From: Gordionus sp. m RMFG-2023
Lineage: Eukaryota > Nematomorpha > Gordioida > Chordodea > Parachordodidae
Direction of reading: 5' to 3'
DNA length: 64,000 nucleotides
NCBI RefSeq assembly: GCF_954871325.1
Contig: NC_088776.1
Coordinates: 29,932,508 to 29,996,507 of the forward strand
Shown one piece after another: positions 54,263-64,000 of the stretch. Both the position numbers and the translations under genes were made by a program. Every line of letters begins with the position of its first letter. The first letter of the stretch is position 1. The notes under the pieces are model-generated. The model was not told the origin of the DNA, searched no databases, and saw nothing but the letters and a program-made list of their open reading frames with translations.

Positions 54263-55080
54263 TTTACTTTCTTCATATTCTTATTCAATGCAAATATTTC
54301 CTTGTTATGAAATATATCTATTGTCATAGACGGTGGCAAAACTCCCAAAATTTTATATTTTGAATAGGGGAGAAACCTATTATATGGTACTCCTTTCATA
54401 TACTTTAAAAAAGAATAACTTAAATTATAAATACTCTACACCAACTATCTAAAAAGTGAATGTAAAAGAGTTACTATTTAGGGAATAATTAAAAACCACC
54501 TCATTTACAATGAATGCATTATTATTGTATATTGTTTGGTGTGGATATATGTTTGCTGATAGAATATCTAACCCTTTTAAATTTTATTTAAAAAGATAAC
54601 AAGAGAAAATTATCCAGAAATAATTTTATTTGAAAAATAATGACTATATAATAACTATAATTGTATGCAATATATAAATTTGGTCGATGTTTAGCAATAT
54701 CATTGTATTATAGTCTATAATAAAAACATTAAATAATTTTTTATAGCAATATATTTTGCTCTATCATCTAAATATTTGATAGACAACCTCCCAATAAATT
54801 GATACCTTGCTCTTTCTACACCAAACGGATTAAATTAATTTACAATTGAGCATTGAAAACTTTAATAATATTTTCAGAATAATCCTTAAATAGCTTTATA
54901 ATCAAAAGATTAGCCAAAATTTTGAACTAGTAATTTTTTCATTTATGCTGGCTATACAGGTTAAAATCAGATAATAAAGCAAATTAGTATTTCTAATTGT
55001 TCAGCCCACTTCAACGGAAATGATATAGATAACCATGAAAAATCATTAATATGTAATATTTTTTAAGAAAGGACCTGCCG
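54263..55080. other. No feature seen
   Basis: AT-rich. No coding content or repeat recognised. Confidence 0.5.
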
Positions 55081-55084
55081 GTCG

Positions 55085-55146
55085 GACAAAATGGTGGTTT
55101 TTAACCTCCCCCCCCCCAATGGGTAAGTCCTAGCTACGCCTCAGAA
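55085..55146. mobile_element. Isolated right end of a hAT (CTAGCTACGCCTCAG)
   Basis: A C run of nine or more, then AATGGGTAAGTCCTAGCTAC and GCCTCAG, the layout of the right ends at 14030-14064 and 21573-21614. The matching left end was not found. The sequence directly after it is AATAGACC. Confidence 0.55.
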
Positions 55147-56175
55147 TAGACCTAACATTTTATTATATTATTAGTATGATAAATGTTCTAATAGGCACAA
55201 TGATACATTAGTATTTTAACGTTAAAATTTGGAAAAATATATATTAAAAAATAATTTATTTTACATAATTAAATTCAATTTTTTTTTAAATTATCTTTCT
55301 TAACTTATCTATAAGTGTGAAATTGGAAGTAAAGGGATTGAAAATATTTTTTGGTTGTATTAAAATAAAATTCACCATATATTTTTAATAGTATTTTGAT
55401 AAGGCAAACATAAACAGAAATTCAAACTTAATTAATTCACGTGTAGGTCCTTTGTCAGCAAAATGAGCCTCCATATCGCTAAAAATACTGGCATCAAAGC
55501 AGTCATCAGCTAAAGCTCTAGCTATAAAATTTCCAACAATCTATATTTAAATATTTTGTAGATCAATTAAAAAATAATCCTAAATTAAATGTTGATAAAA
55601 GATTAGTTAAAAATTATTCAAAAGTCAATTTAAGTCAATGATTCTTAAAAAATATCCAAAAATGACAATTTTTTCATTTATTTCAGACATTTTTTATTTA
55701 AGTAAAAAAATTTAAGGTAAATATTAATTCCTCAAACATTAAAGTTGGGCATCATATTACAACCACGAATGATTATTCTATACCATTTAATAATCAATTT
55801 ATTCATTTTATTCGAATCTTAATACCTTTAAGAATTTATAAAAAAAAGTTATTAAATATTAAAAAATTTAATTTAAGACCCTAGGAAAAGTTTTAGCTTG
55901 ATTGATTAGTTTAAAAATTCTATGCATAAAATGTCTTTCATTTCTAATGGCGGTTCATCAAATAAATTTTTTTTTGAAATTTTTTAATTAGGTTAAATCT
56001 AAAAAAAATGAAGAATGGAGTAGTGTGCAAAAAATATAATCATGAATAATAAGGATTGTTATACTTCTCAAAATCAAAGTTTATATGTAACTAAGAAATC
56101 TTTAATTTTGATTTTAAGTTTAGATAAATCTTACGATAACTAGTTGGATTTTAGAACAAATAAAAACTATAACTA
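55147..56175. other. No feature seen
   Basis: AT-rich. A slightly denser region at 55440-55560 (AAAATGAGCCTCCATATCGC, TCATCAGCTAAAGCTC) is not recognisable. Confidence 0.45.
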
Positions 56176-57171
56176 CAGTGAGGGGGGGGGGGGGGGTATA
56201 TTTTTTGCAGATACTGAAATCAAATTAAATGATCTTATTATATTTTTCTTTGTCATACCTAAACATTCAATATTATACAAATACTGAACAATTATTTTTT
56301 AAATGCCACACTTGAAGTTTACAATTAAAAGAATATTTATAAATTTTTACAACGTTTTGTCGTCATCTCTTTTCTTTTAGCTTTATTTTCTGCAGAGTTG
56401 TTAAAGTAACTCGCTATCTTTTTTGGTAGCTATAGCTGATAGTGAGCTACTTTTTTCCCTATATTTATTTTTTTAGCGCGCTATTTTTTAAAATAATGAA
56501 TATAATTATAAACATGATTTTAAAATATCATAATTTTTATAAATTATTTAATTTTGAAATTGAAATTTATATTTTCAATTCGCAATTCATATTTTCTATT
56601 TGTATTATAAACCTAAATCATCTGGTTAAATTATTTAAAATGTCATCGCAAATGGATATCCAAATCGATGTAAGTGAGTCAGACAATTATGATAGAAATG
56701 AAAGTCACCCTAGAAGAAAATGTTCTTGATAAAAATAATACAAATTTCCCAAAATTTGAAAATATTTTCAAATTAATATAAAAACAAAAGGTGGCTACAA
56801 ATTTATTTGTTCAAACTGTAGATATATCCTCAAATAAATCTAGTAGCTATAACTTTAAAAACATCTAAAGGTAATTGTCATTTTTAAATTCTAATAGTAT
56901 TTTATTTTTTAAGAATGTTCATGCCAAAAGTTATAGAGATAGAAAAACATCTTAATAATTTTGGTATAGGGGAGATTACATTCAAAAAGACCAATTCAAT
57001 TCAAGCTAAATTGATTAATTATATTGCACATGATAGTATTTCTCAGAAATTGGCTGATAGTTATTGTTGAATTTATTACAGTTCAGCCAATGTAATTGGT
57101 TAATTATCCATCATTACCATGATGATTAAAACTATATCCCTGGTAAAACAATTTTTTGTCGCCAGACACTA

Positions 57172-58050
57172 ATGATTGAGATAGCAGACAAAAATGCCCT
57201 AGTTAGAATCATAAAAACGACATTTTTTGAAATAAATAATACTAATATAATAGAAAATCCCCTAGACGCGATATTTGACAATTCCGTTGTCCCAAACACT
57301 CCACGACCCTCCTCATGTTCACAGAAACTGGGAAATTCCACTCAACCAAGGCTCCGTCGCTTACCTAAAATCGAGCCTGCACGACGACGATCTTTCAGTT
57401 TTCACCAATTAAACCAAGGATCCAGTATGAGTTTCTGGAAACCTTACCCTCTAACAACCTTGATTTGTTGCTTTCCACTGAAGAGATAAAATTTGCTATT
57501 AGACTATGGCACATTTGTGGAATTGTTCAACAGTACGAATGTTAACATTGAAAAACCAGCGTCGATCGCAAGAGTAGACATTGCCTCCATTGTTGCTTTT
57601 GTCGAGGCCATTTTCCATGGCACACCAAATGTAATGATTTAATATTACGTGCCCTCAAATCCGCAGGCAATCCATCTAGACTTGAACCAACCGAAATTTT
57701 TAGAACCGATGGAAAACGTCCAGATGGAATGTCCTTGATTCCTTGGTCAAGGGGTCAGCTCCTGGTTTGTGACTTCACCTGCATTGACCCAAATGCACCA
57801 TCTAATTACACTGTCGATGCCCTCGCCTTCGCAGAATTCGAAAAATCAACAAATACAGTTGCATACACCCTTCTTTTTTATTCATCTGCTACATTTTCAC
57901 CACCTTCGGTAGCAAAGCTCAACGTTTTTTTATAAAAATTAGGCAAACGGATTCGTAAAAAAACAGATCGGATCCCTCTTCTTACGACAAAGACTTACTA
58001 CGGCCATTATTCGCTCTAAATATCTAAGTTTTATCTCTTCTATAGAATAA
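57172..58050 (+). pseudogene. Reverse-transcriptase element fossil, copy C (3' part)
   Basis: The 3' half of the same family as 18135 and 31180. The clearest part (57660-57935) reads GNPSRLEPTEIFRTDGKRPD, then SLIPWSRGQLLVCDFTCIDP and YTVDALAFAEFEKS. The spacing of RPDG ... LLVCDFT recalls the PD ... (D/E)-x-K/T core of restriction-like endonucleases found in some site-specific LINEs; that is my inference. The upstream part (57240-57480) is equivalent to the linker after the polymerase. It is less AT-rich than its surroundings, broken in several places, and lacks the polymerase domain. It lies wholly inside the hAT 56393-58695. Confidence 0.78.
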
Positions 58051-58299
58051 CCTTCCATTATGCCTTCTCTCTTCCCTTCTCATTCTTAGCTTTCTTTTTA
58101 TATTTTTTATCTCTTATCTTTTTCCGTAAACTCTATTGTTATATTTTTCACCTTTATTAATTTTATCTTAGAAAAATTAATTATATGCTATTACATTTTT
58201 GATAACATATTAAAAGTAGCGTATAACCGCAAAAAAAAAATATACAAATACAAATTAGTATTTTTGATCATTTTTCTTATATAAAATATTTATATATAA

Positions 58300-58412
58300 T
58301 TAAATACTGCCTTGAGCTCAAGTGTTAGTGTTGAGAGATTATTTAGTATGGCGAAGCTTATACTTTCTATTTGTCGCTCTAGACTTGGGTATTATAAAAA
58401 TGCAAACAAATA
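58300..58412 (+). pseudogene. hAT transposase C-terminal fragment
   Basis: The translation around 58320-58400 gives SSVSVERLFSMAKLILSICR, nearly the same as 42105-42200 (SSASDERLFSMAKLILSDHR). It confirms both elements derive from one autonomous hAT. Confidence 0.75.
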
Positions 58413-58703
58413 AAATAGTTATCATTATTATTATTACATAAATTTTTTTATAATCAAGACTAACTATATTTATAAATAATGATTTTATGTTTATATACTA
58501 AGTAATTACATTATAAGCAACAAATAAAACAAATTTATTTATAAATTTTTTTTATAAAAAGTAGCCAAAGCTACTTTTAAAAAATAGCAGCTAATAGCGC
58601 GCTATTTTTTTGATGGGTATGGTAGTGCACTACTTTTTTGACAAATCGCGATAGTGGTGACGCGATACTTTTATAAGTAGGGTTTAGCAACTTTGATTTG
58701 ATG

Positions 58704-59234
58704 TAGGATAACTTAAAAAAATTATCCTAAAATATTCATCTTCATTATCAAATCTTAGTCAAAATCTTTTATTCTTGGAACTATTGCTAATTGAAAATAT
58801 AATATTTTTTCTCCCACTTTATTTATCATATTTGAACATTTGAAAATGATATAAATTTAATTTAATATTATTCAATTTAGATATTAAATTACATAAAAAT
58901 TATATGAATAATGATGAAATATAATAAAATATGATATATATTTGAAGGTACTTGAGAATCTATATAGTCATGTTAACTAGAGAATAATTTTTGAAATAAA
59001 TGAAGATGACTGATAATTTTAAATATCATTTTCAGCTAAATTAGGCAAAGCATAATTTAAATTTCTTGAAATAATTGGCAAAATATGAGCTATTACTAGT
59101 ATATGAAAGTATATAATATATATTAAACATTATAAATTAAATTAAATCATAGGAAAAATTCGGAAATTTATGTAAAATTATTAATTTATAAAATATGGGC
59201 TTTTAAATATTAGATTATTAATTTATAAATAAGA
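58704..59234. other. No feature seen
   Basis: AT-rich interior of the inverted-repeat structure. Confidence 0.5.
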
Positions 59235-59399
59235 TTTTTTTTATAAAAGAAATTTTTAGATTGTAAACTTCAAGTATATGTCATTTTTTTAAAAAAATAA
59301 GTAATTGTATAACCTAATTTAATGTTTAAGTATGACAAAAAAAAATATAATGATTATTTTATTTGGTATCAATATCTTGTAAAAAAAATATTTCCCATT

Positions 59400-60037
59400 A
59401 TATTTTCAAAAAAACGAAGGATAAAACAGGTATTAAAAAATCAAAAAATGGCTATCAAATTCAGCCAGTAGTATACTTTTAAAAAATATTTATTTAAGAA
59501 TGATCACCATACCAATGTTAAGCCAATAGTAATTTCTATCACATGATTTAATGTAAATGCGCTAAATTATGTATTTAATTTTTAATGGCGATGATTATGT
59601 ATGCTACAAAGATGCCTCATCAGAAGATGTTAAAGATATTTTATGTTATAGATGATTTTATATCAATAAACATTTCACATTGTATCAAGGTCAAGATGCT
59701 TCAGATTTAGAAAAATTATCAATTAGAAAAATTATCAATAAAAGAAAATCTATCAAATGAAATATAGCCTAGCCATTTCATCAGAGTTTGGATTTAGATT
59801 TTCACAGTATCAAGGTTTAAATTATCAAAATATATTTTCTTACAATAAAAATTTTATTGAAGATAGGATCCATGTTATAAGGAGTTATAAACTTACTCAA
59901 AATTCTATGGAGAACAATTTACCAAGGAGTGCTTTGTGCCTTCCATTATTAAAAAGCTTTAAGGAAGGATACATTTTATAATCTAATAACATTTTCATTT
60001 AATACTATTATAAAGTAAATATTTGCATTTATAATTA
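59400..60037. other. Unassigned AT-rich region with a few open stretches
   Basis: Plus-strand ORF 59757-59981 (MKYSLAISSEFGFRFSQYQG ... MENNLPRSALCLPLLKSFKE) looks more protein-like than chance. I do not recognise it and see no splice or start context that would make it a gene. A short duplication TTAGAAAAATTATCAAT occurs at 59706-59740. Confidence 0.35.
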
Positions 60038-60140
60038 CTAGCTGATAGCCAATCAAGATTTACATGGAATTCGAATTTTCTCCTTAATTTGATGATGGGT
60101 GAATCAAAATTTCCCTTATTGATGGACAAATTAAAAATAT
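60038..60140. repeat. Left arm of the GATAGCCC MITE family
   Basis: CTAGCTGATAGCCAATCAAG, ATTTTCTCCTTAATTTGATG and GGGTGAATCAAAATTTC are collinear with the family ends. It is inverted relative to the arm ending at 62834, so the two could be the ends of a 2.8-kb element (60038-62834), or independent copies. Confidence 0.62.
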
Positions 60141-61558
60141 GTCTATATGAATTGTAAATCAGAAATTTACTACTATATTTTATGACTTCTATGAAATATA
60201 ATAGGTCTGTAATTTTGCAACTTTCTAAATCAATGGAAACAGATTTTGGTTTTGGACTTATTAAGAATGAGTTTTTTTAATTGGCTTCAAAGAAATTTAA
60301 TTTCAATTATTTTTAGGAAGAGGACCATATATTATTCTATTGTCAAGATATCAAATATTTAAATCCAAATAGAATTTAGATTTAAGATAATGGATGAGAT
60401 CATGATAATCAAGGTAAAATAAGAGAGGTTATGTGCCCACCTGCTGGATCCTTTCGTCAGTCTATGATATGTGAACTGAATACAGGAGTGTTTTACTGGA
60501 ACAGTATGTCTCTAGTAATATTGAATAATAAGGTAATTTGGGATAAAAACAATTTATGAAATTATCTCGAAATTTGCTATTGAAAGCATTTTTAAAGTCT
60601 ACTTTGATAAAAGAAATGTAGGGAGGAGGATTTTGAATATAATAAGAATGGCATGTAAATATATTTTGACTTCTCCCTTAACACAGAATCCTAATTGATG
60701 CATATGCTAAATAAGTTAAGACCTGTGTTTTGACCCATGGCAATTATTTATTTTAATAATCTTCTAAATAGCCAATTGCAATGCAACCACAGTTATTGTG
60801 AGGCAATCATGTTGCTCCGATAATTGATTCGAATCTATGACGGGAGGTCTAGTTTAAAAGAGTATTTAGGAAAATTTTAAAAGCATTTAAATGATTCTTT
60901 GAGATGAGTTTAAATTTAATATGAAATTATAAGAGTGAAAACCATCACGTCAGGATATGAAATTTTTTTTAAAAGAATTGATAATTATTTCTTTGTTAGA
61001 TTAAATTCATATAACTCACAAATCATATTTTTTATTACATATTTTTCATAATATATTATGCTTTTTCTCTAAAAATTTATAGAAATCTTAGTAGAATGAA
61101 CACGGATAATCATTCCTCTCATTTGGCTATTGATCAAATAAAATATTGTTTTAAAGTTGGCAATATGAGCTGATATAGAAAAAGATGAAGTGTGCTAGTT
61201 TAAGGATAGGAATATAAGAGAAATAAAACCCATTTTTGGTAAAGAACAGATTTTGCATTGCATATTCAACACATCTGATTTTATTTATAACCTAGTATTA
61301 GGATATATCTCCTACCCCTTAGGGTAACAATTTAAAGTTGAAAATTGGTTGAACAAATTTTTTTTAAACTATAAACTTTTCTAAAGACTACTTTGTGAAC
61401 ATTTTTATGTCTTTATACATTTAATAAATTTTCTTTCATTATCTATTTAAAATTTTTTGTCCATTTTTAAAATTTGTTTCAAATATTGCCTTAACTTTTA
61501 ATGAAAATTTTTTTTTCTTTCTGCTAACAAATATTTTAATGATTTAAAATGGTTTAAC
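60141..61558. other. No recognised gene
   Basis: A less AT-biased part at 60320-60540 (GGAAGAGGACCATATATTAT, CCCACCTGCTGGATCCTTTC) could be an old coding remnant. I could not read a consistent protein from either strand. Nothing else is visible. Confidence 0.4.
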
Positions 61559-61566
61559 CTTTCAAT

Positions 61567-61932
61567 AAGAGATCTTCATGGGCAGGGTGCCAGGTATAAT
61601 ATATTTTCTAAAGTGCCTGGGTCAGGTCTGGGTTTTTGATAAAAAAAATTTTAATGGCCTTGGGCCTAAAAAATATTTAAATTTAGCTTTTACTAACTTA
61701 AAAATATATTTTGTTTTTCTTCTAATAATAATAATTTTCAGTATTGGAAACAAAGTGATTGCCTAAATAAAGTGAAATATTGTATATTTTCATTTAAAAC
61801 AATGAATTAAATTAATTTTTGAAACTTATGATGGGCTTGGGTTTAGATTTTTTATTAAACATGGACTGGGCCTGCAAGTTATTATTAATGCTTTCCTGGG
61901 CTGGGTCTGATAAAGGCCCGTGAAGATCTCTA
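61567..61932. mobile_element. 366-bp hAT-type MITE with GGGCC ends
   Basis: The ends AAGAGATCTTCATGGGCAGG and GGCCCGTGAAGATCTCTA have flanks CTTTCAAT (61559-61566) and ATTTCATT (61933-61940), a 6/8 duplication. GGGCCTGGG-type words lie near both ends, with an AT core. It is the same element as 4630-4983. The ORF at 61578-61766 lies inside and is not a gene. Confidence 0.8.
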
Positions 61933-62239
61933 ATTTCATTATTTCATTTGACTTTATTTATGAGCAAACCACAGATATGCCTTATAAATCATTTGCAAAA
62001 AAAATCTGATAATTGCTGGTTTGTTAGTTGAAAGAAATTACGATTTAAATGCTTCATACATTTCAAGAAATTGTTGGACACAAGGAAATAAAGAAAGCCA
62101 TCGTGAAGTGTATATATGGAGGAAATATTAATCCATTATTATTTTGGCATAAATAACAAAAAAAATATGCCTGTGATGCTTTTAGTTTACATATATTTTA
62201 GGGATCTTTTAAGAACCCGTTATCAATAATATAAGTAAA
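61933..62239. repeat. Second copy of the composite unit (115-bp segment)
   Basis: AAATCTGATAATTGCTGG, GAAATTGTTGGACACAAGGA, AATATTAATCCATT, ATATATTTTAGGGATCTTTT and ACCCGTTATCAATAATATAA match 5045-5250 in order, with a ~45-base insert near 62030. Confidence 0.7.
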
Positions 62240-62834
62240 TGTCAAAATGATGGGGAATCAAAATTTTCTTTTATTTAATGATGGATGAATAATGTATTTC
62301 ACCTTTATATGATGATGGTTGAATCGGAAATTTTTTTATATTATGAAGTGTTATTCAGAAATTTATATTATAAAAATTTTTAAATTTTCCATTAATTTTT
62401 TAATGTTAATGAAGTATATATTTTGTAATTTTAATTTATGTGCATAAAAAAAATCTTTTAAACTAAATTTTTATTCATTTGTATTTGTAATTTATAATCT
62501 AAAAATTTATTCTAGATGAGAGTTTTGCATAACTAATTTTCGATCTAGCATTGCCTCACAAAACCCTCCCTTAGCAAGAATATATTTTTTATTGTGCATA
62601 AAAATTAAAATTACTAAATATATATACTCCATTAACATAATTTATAAAAATAATGGAAAATTTTAGAGTAACCCCTCATCTAAACAAATATAAATTTCTG
62701 AATCACATCTCACTCATAAGATAGAGATTTCTGATTAGTCCACTATCAAATAAAGCTGAAATTTATTATTCATCCATCATTGAATAAAGGAGAAAATTAT
62801 TATTTACCGTCATTCTTGAAAGGCTATCAGCTAG
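62240..62834. mobile_element. GATAGCCC-family MITE, longer copy
   Basis: The left arm GATGGGGAATCAAAATTTTC ... GATGGATGAATAATG and the right arm CATCCATCATTGAATAAAGG ... GAAAGGCTATCAGCTAG are inverted. The extreme left end has decayed. The core resembles 5400-5540 (AAATCTTTTAAACTAAATTT, TTATTCATTTGTA). Within the core, AATATATTTTTTATTGTGCA and an inverted partner add a second fold. Confidence 0.7.
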
Positions 62835-64000
62835 TATTTCCATAATAAACAATTAAAAAAAATAAGCCAATTTACATACAAAATAAATGATTATCCTTTT
62901 TAATGACAATGTAAAAGCTACATAATTTAAAGATTTACCTTAACTAATATGATATCTATATCTGTTTTGAAATAACAAAAATATAGGTAAAGGATCTGTT
63001 ATTTTTACGAAAATAATTTATTTAAATGATTAATAAGTAGTGAATAATTAAAAATATGTTTGGAATGTTAAAAAATACCATGAACCATATCTAACAAGAC
63101 TTTTTTGAATAATATTTATACTAAAAGCATAAGATACAGATGAGATATAAAATGCAGACTAAAAATAGACGGTATCGGGCTTTTAGATATAATATCTAGT
63201 TTAGTTTAAATAATTAAAAAGCAAAACAATCTGATTTACAATTAAAATTTTAAAAAACAAAAATATATAGGGATGTACATGAATTTTAACCCCAAATTTC
63301 AAGGTAGGCAATTTAGACTCTCAACAAAATGGCCATTAATTATAATTAATGAAATAAATTTTTTTGTATAAATGTTATATATTTTTTTACGAATTTTGCA
63401 ATATTTTTTTTTGTTATTTTGTCAAGTCTTCATTATCAAGATTAATATATTTTATTTTTATAATTAGAGAATATTAATACTAAATTTATATTTATTTGAC
63501 AAAATGTGCAAGAAAAGACGTATATTTTTTTCAATATTAAATAAGTTTCTTTAAAATTATTAAAATATTATTTTTCGGATTCTAATTAGATTAGTATAGC
63601 ATTATTATATTTCGGTTATTATTATTAGATATTTAATTTGTGAAATAGATATAGAATTATTAATAGTCCTTACGTAGGAAATAAATAATATTATTCTTGT
63701 TTTGCGTATTATTGTTTTTTGTGTCTCGTTTTTTTTATAATTATAAATAATAGACTATTATATGCAATTAAATGTATATATATTAAAAATACAAATTATA
63801 TTATATCCTTTACTGTTAATGAAGTTTATTTATTTTATATCTCACATTATTCGACCTAATAACTTGAAAATATAATGATGAGCTCTTTGAAATGAAACAA
63901 TCTGCAAAGCATTATTAAAATATTATTCTAAAACATAGATTATAGTTAAATAGTTAGGTTTTATAACATTATTGTTTCTATATAATAATGAATATAATTT
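62835..64000. other. No feature seen
   Basis: AT-rich to the window end. No ORF, repeat or transposon end recognised. Confidence 0.55.

Larger units (their letters stand above)
56393..58695 (+). mobile_element. hAT element, TAGCGCGCTA family, containing an older-family fossil
   Basis: The left end CAGAGTTGTTAAAGTAACTC and right end AGTAGGGTTTAGCAACTTTG are inverted. The flanks ATTTTCTG (56385-56392) and ATTTGATG (58696-58703) match at 6 of 8. Subterminal words TAGCGCGCTA and GTAGCTA match the 41239-42446 element. A reverse-transcriptase fossil (57172-58050) lies inside. A transposase C-terminal fragment is at 58300-58412. Confidence 0.82.
56180..59395. repeat. Inverted-repeat pair flanking a hAT
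   Basis: About 160 bases at 56185-56345 (TTATTATATTTTTCTTTGTC, ATACCTAAACATTCAATATT, CACTTGAAGTTTACAATTA) recur in reverse complement at 59235-59395. A G run of about 14 lies just outside the left arm. With the 2.3-kb hAT taken out, the arms would be separated by only ~600 bases, so this may be a foldback-type element into which the hAT landed. Confidence 0.65.

Noticed and set aside
54169-54363. Plus-strand 64-codon ORF rich in Phe and Tyr
   Set aside because: It is made of the ~84-bp tandem duplication and poly-T-like sequence; no gene evidence.
57132-57341. Minus-strand 69-codon ORF
   Set aside because: Antisense to the reverse-transcriptase fossil copy C; no motif.
1-64000. tRNA, rRNA or other structured RNA genes
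   Set aside because: No cloverleaf with the conserved TTCGA-type arm and no rRNA-like conserved sequence was recognised on either strand. A covariance-model scan would be decisive.

Overview
The window comes from a very AT-rich animal genome, probably an invertebrate. The evidence is a spliced metazoan gene (PDCD4 family) on the minus strand, GT-AG introns inside transposase genes, and an overwhelming load of class II DNA transposons, mostly hAT with 8-bp target duplications. I cannot name the species. Nothing looks bacterial: there are no operons, and I see no tRNA, rRNA or CRISPR.

The only convincing host gene is the 3' end of a PDCD4-like gene. Two minus-strand exons (28271 to 27835, then 26415 to 26059) encode the C-terminal MA3 domain, and the 1.4-kb intron between them carries transposon debris. 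Upstream exons were not found in the window.

From the left: 1-3490 is a foldback structure whose two inverted arms are built of ~115-bp tandem units, each carrying the palindrome TGACAATTGTCA. The same unit recurs as a single arm at 36120-37330. Next come a TTCGCG minisatellite (3620-3935), duplicated PIF/Harbinger transposase pieces, a composite of small repeats that recurs at 61567-62834, and a BED-finger hAT with a nearly complete multi-exon transposase (6082-9028). At 10162-15062 a hAT holds a MITE plus a second hAT that itself holds a third. At 19449-22863 a hAT inside a hAT sits on the target duplication of an older MITE. Position 23910-25831 is another hAT, followed by the PDCD4 gene. 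At 29295-30709 a hAT-like element contains a Harbinger MITE and a GC-rich hAT MITE.

Three fossil copies of one unusual reverse-transcriptase element lie at 18135-19060, 31180-34935 and 57172-58050. The second is split by a pogo element with a PHD finger (32569-34570), and the third lies inside a hAT (56393-58695). Further right are hATs at 41239-42446, 43080-44037 and 45708-47876, a Mutator-like element whose long inverted repeats carry GGCGCG arrays (48682-50717), a degraded hAT region (51215-54055), an inverted-repeat structure around the 56393 hAT, and several families of small MITEs.

Several insertions can be checked inside the window because a related copy without the insertion is also present. 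Overall the region is transposon-rich non-coding DNA around or beside one host gene. Nesting order gives relative ages: the reverse-transcriptase element and some hATs are oldest, while the GC-rich MITEs, pogo and the CAGTGGCGTAGC hATs are younger.
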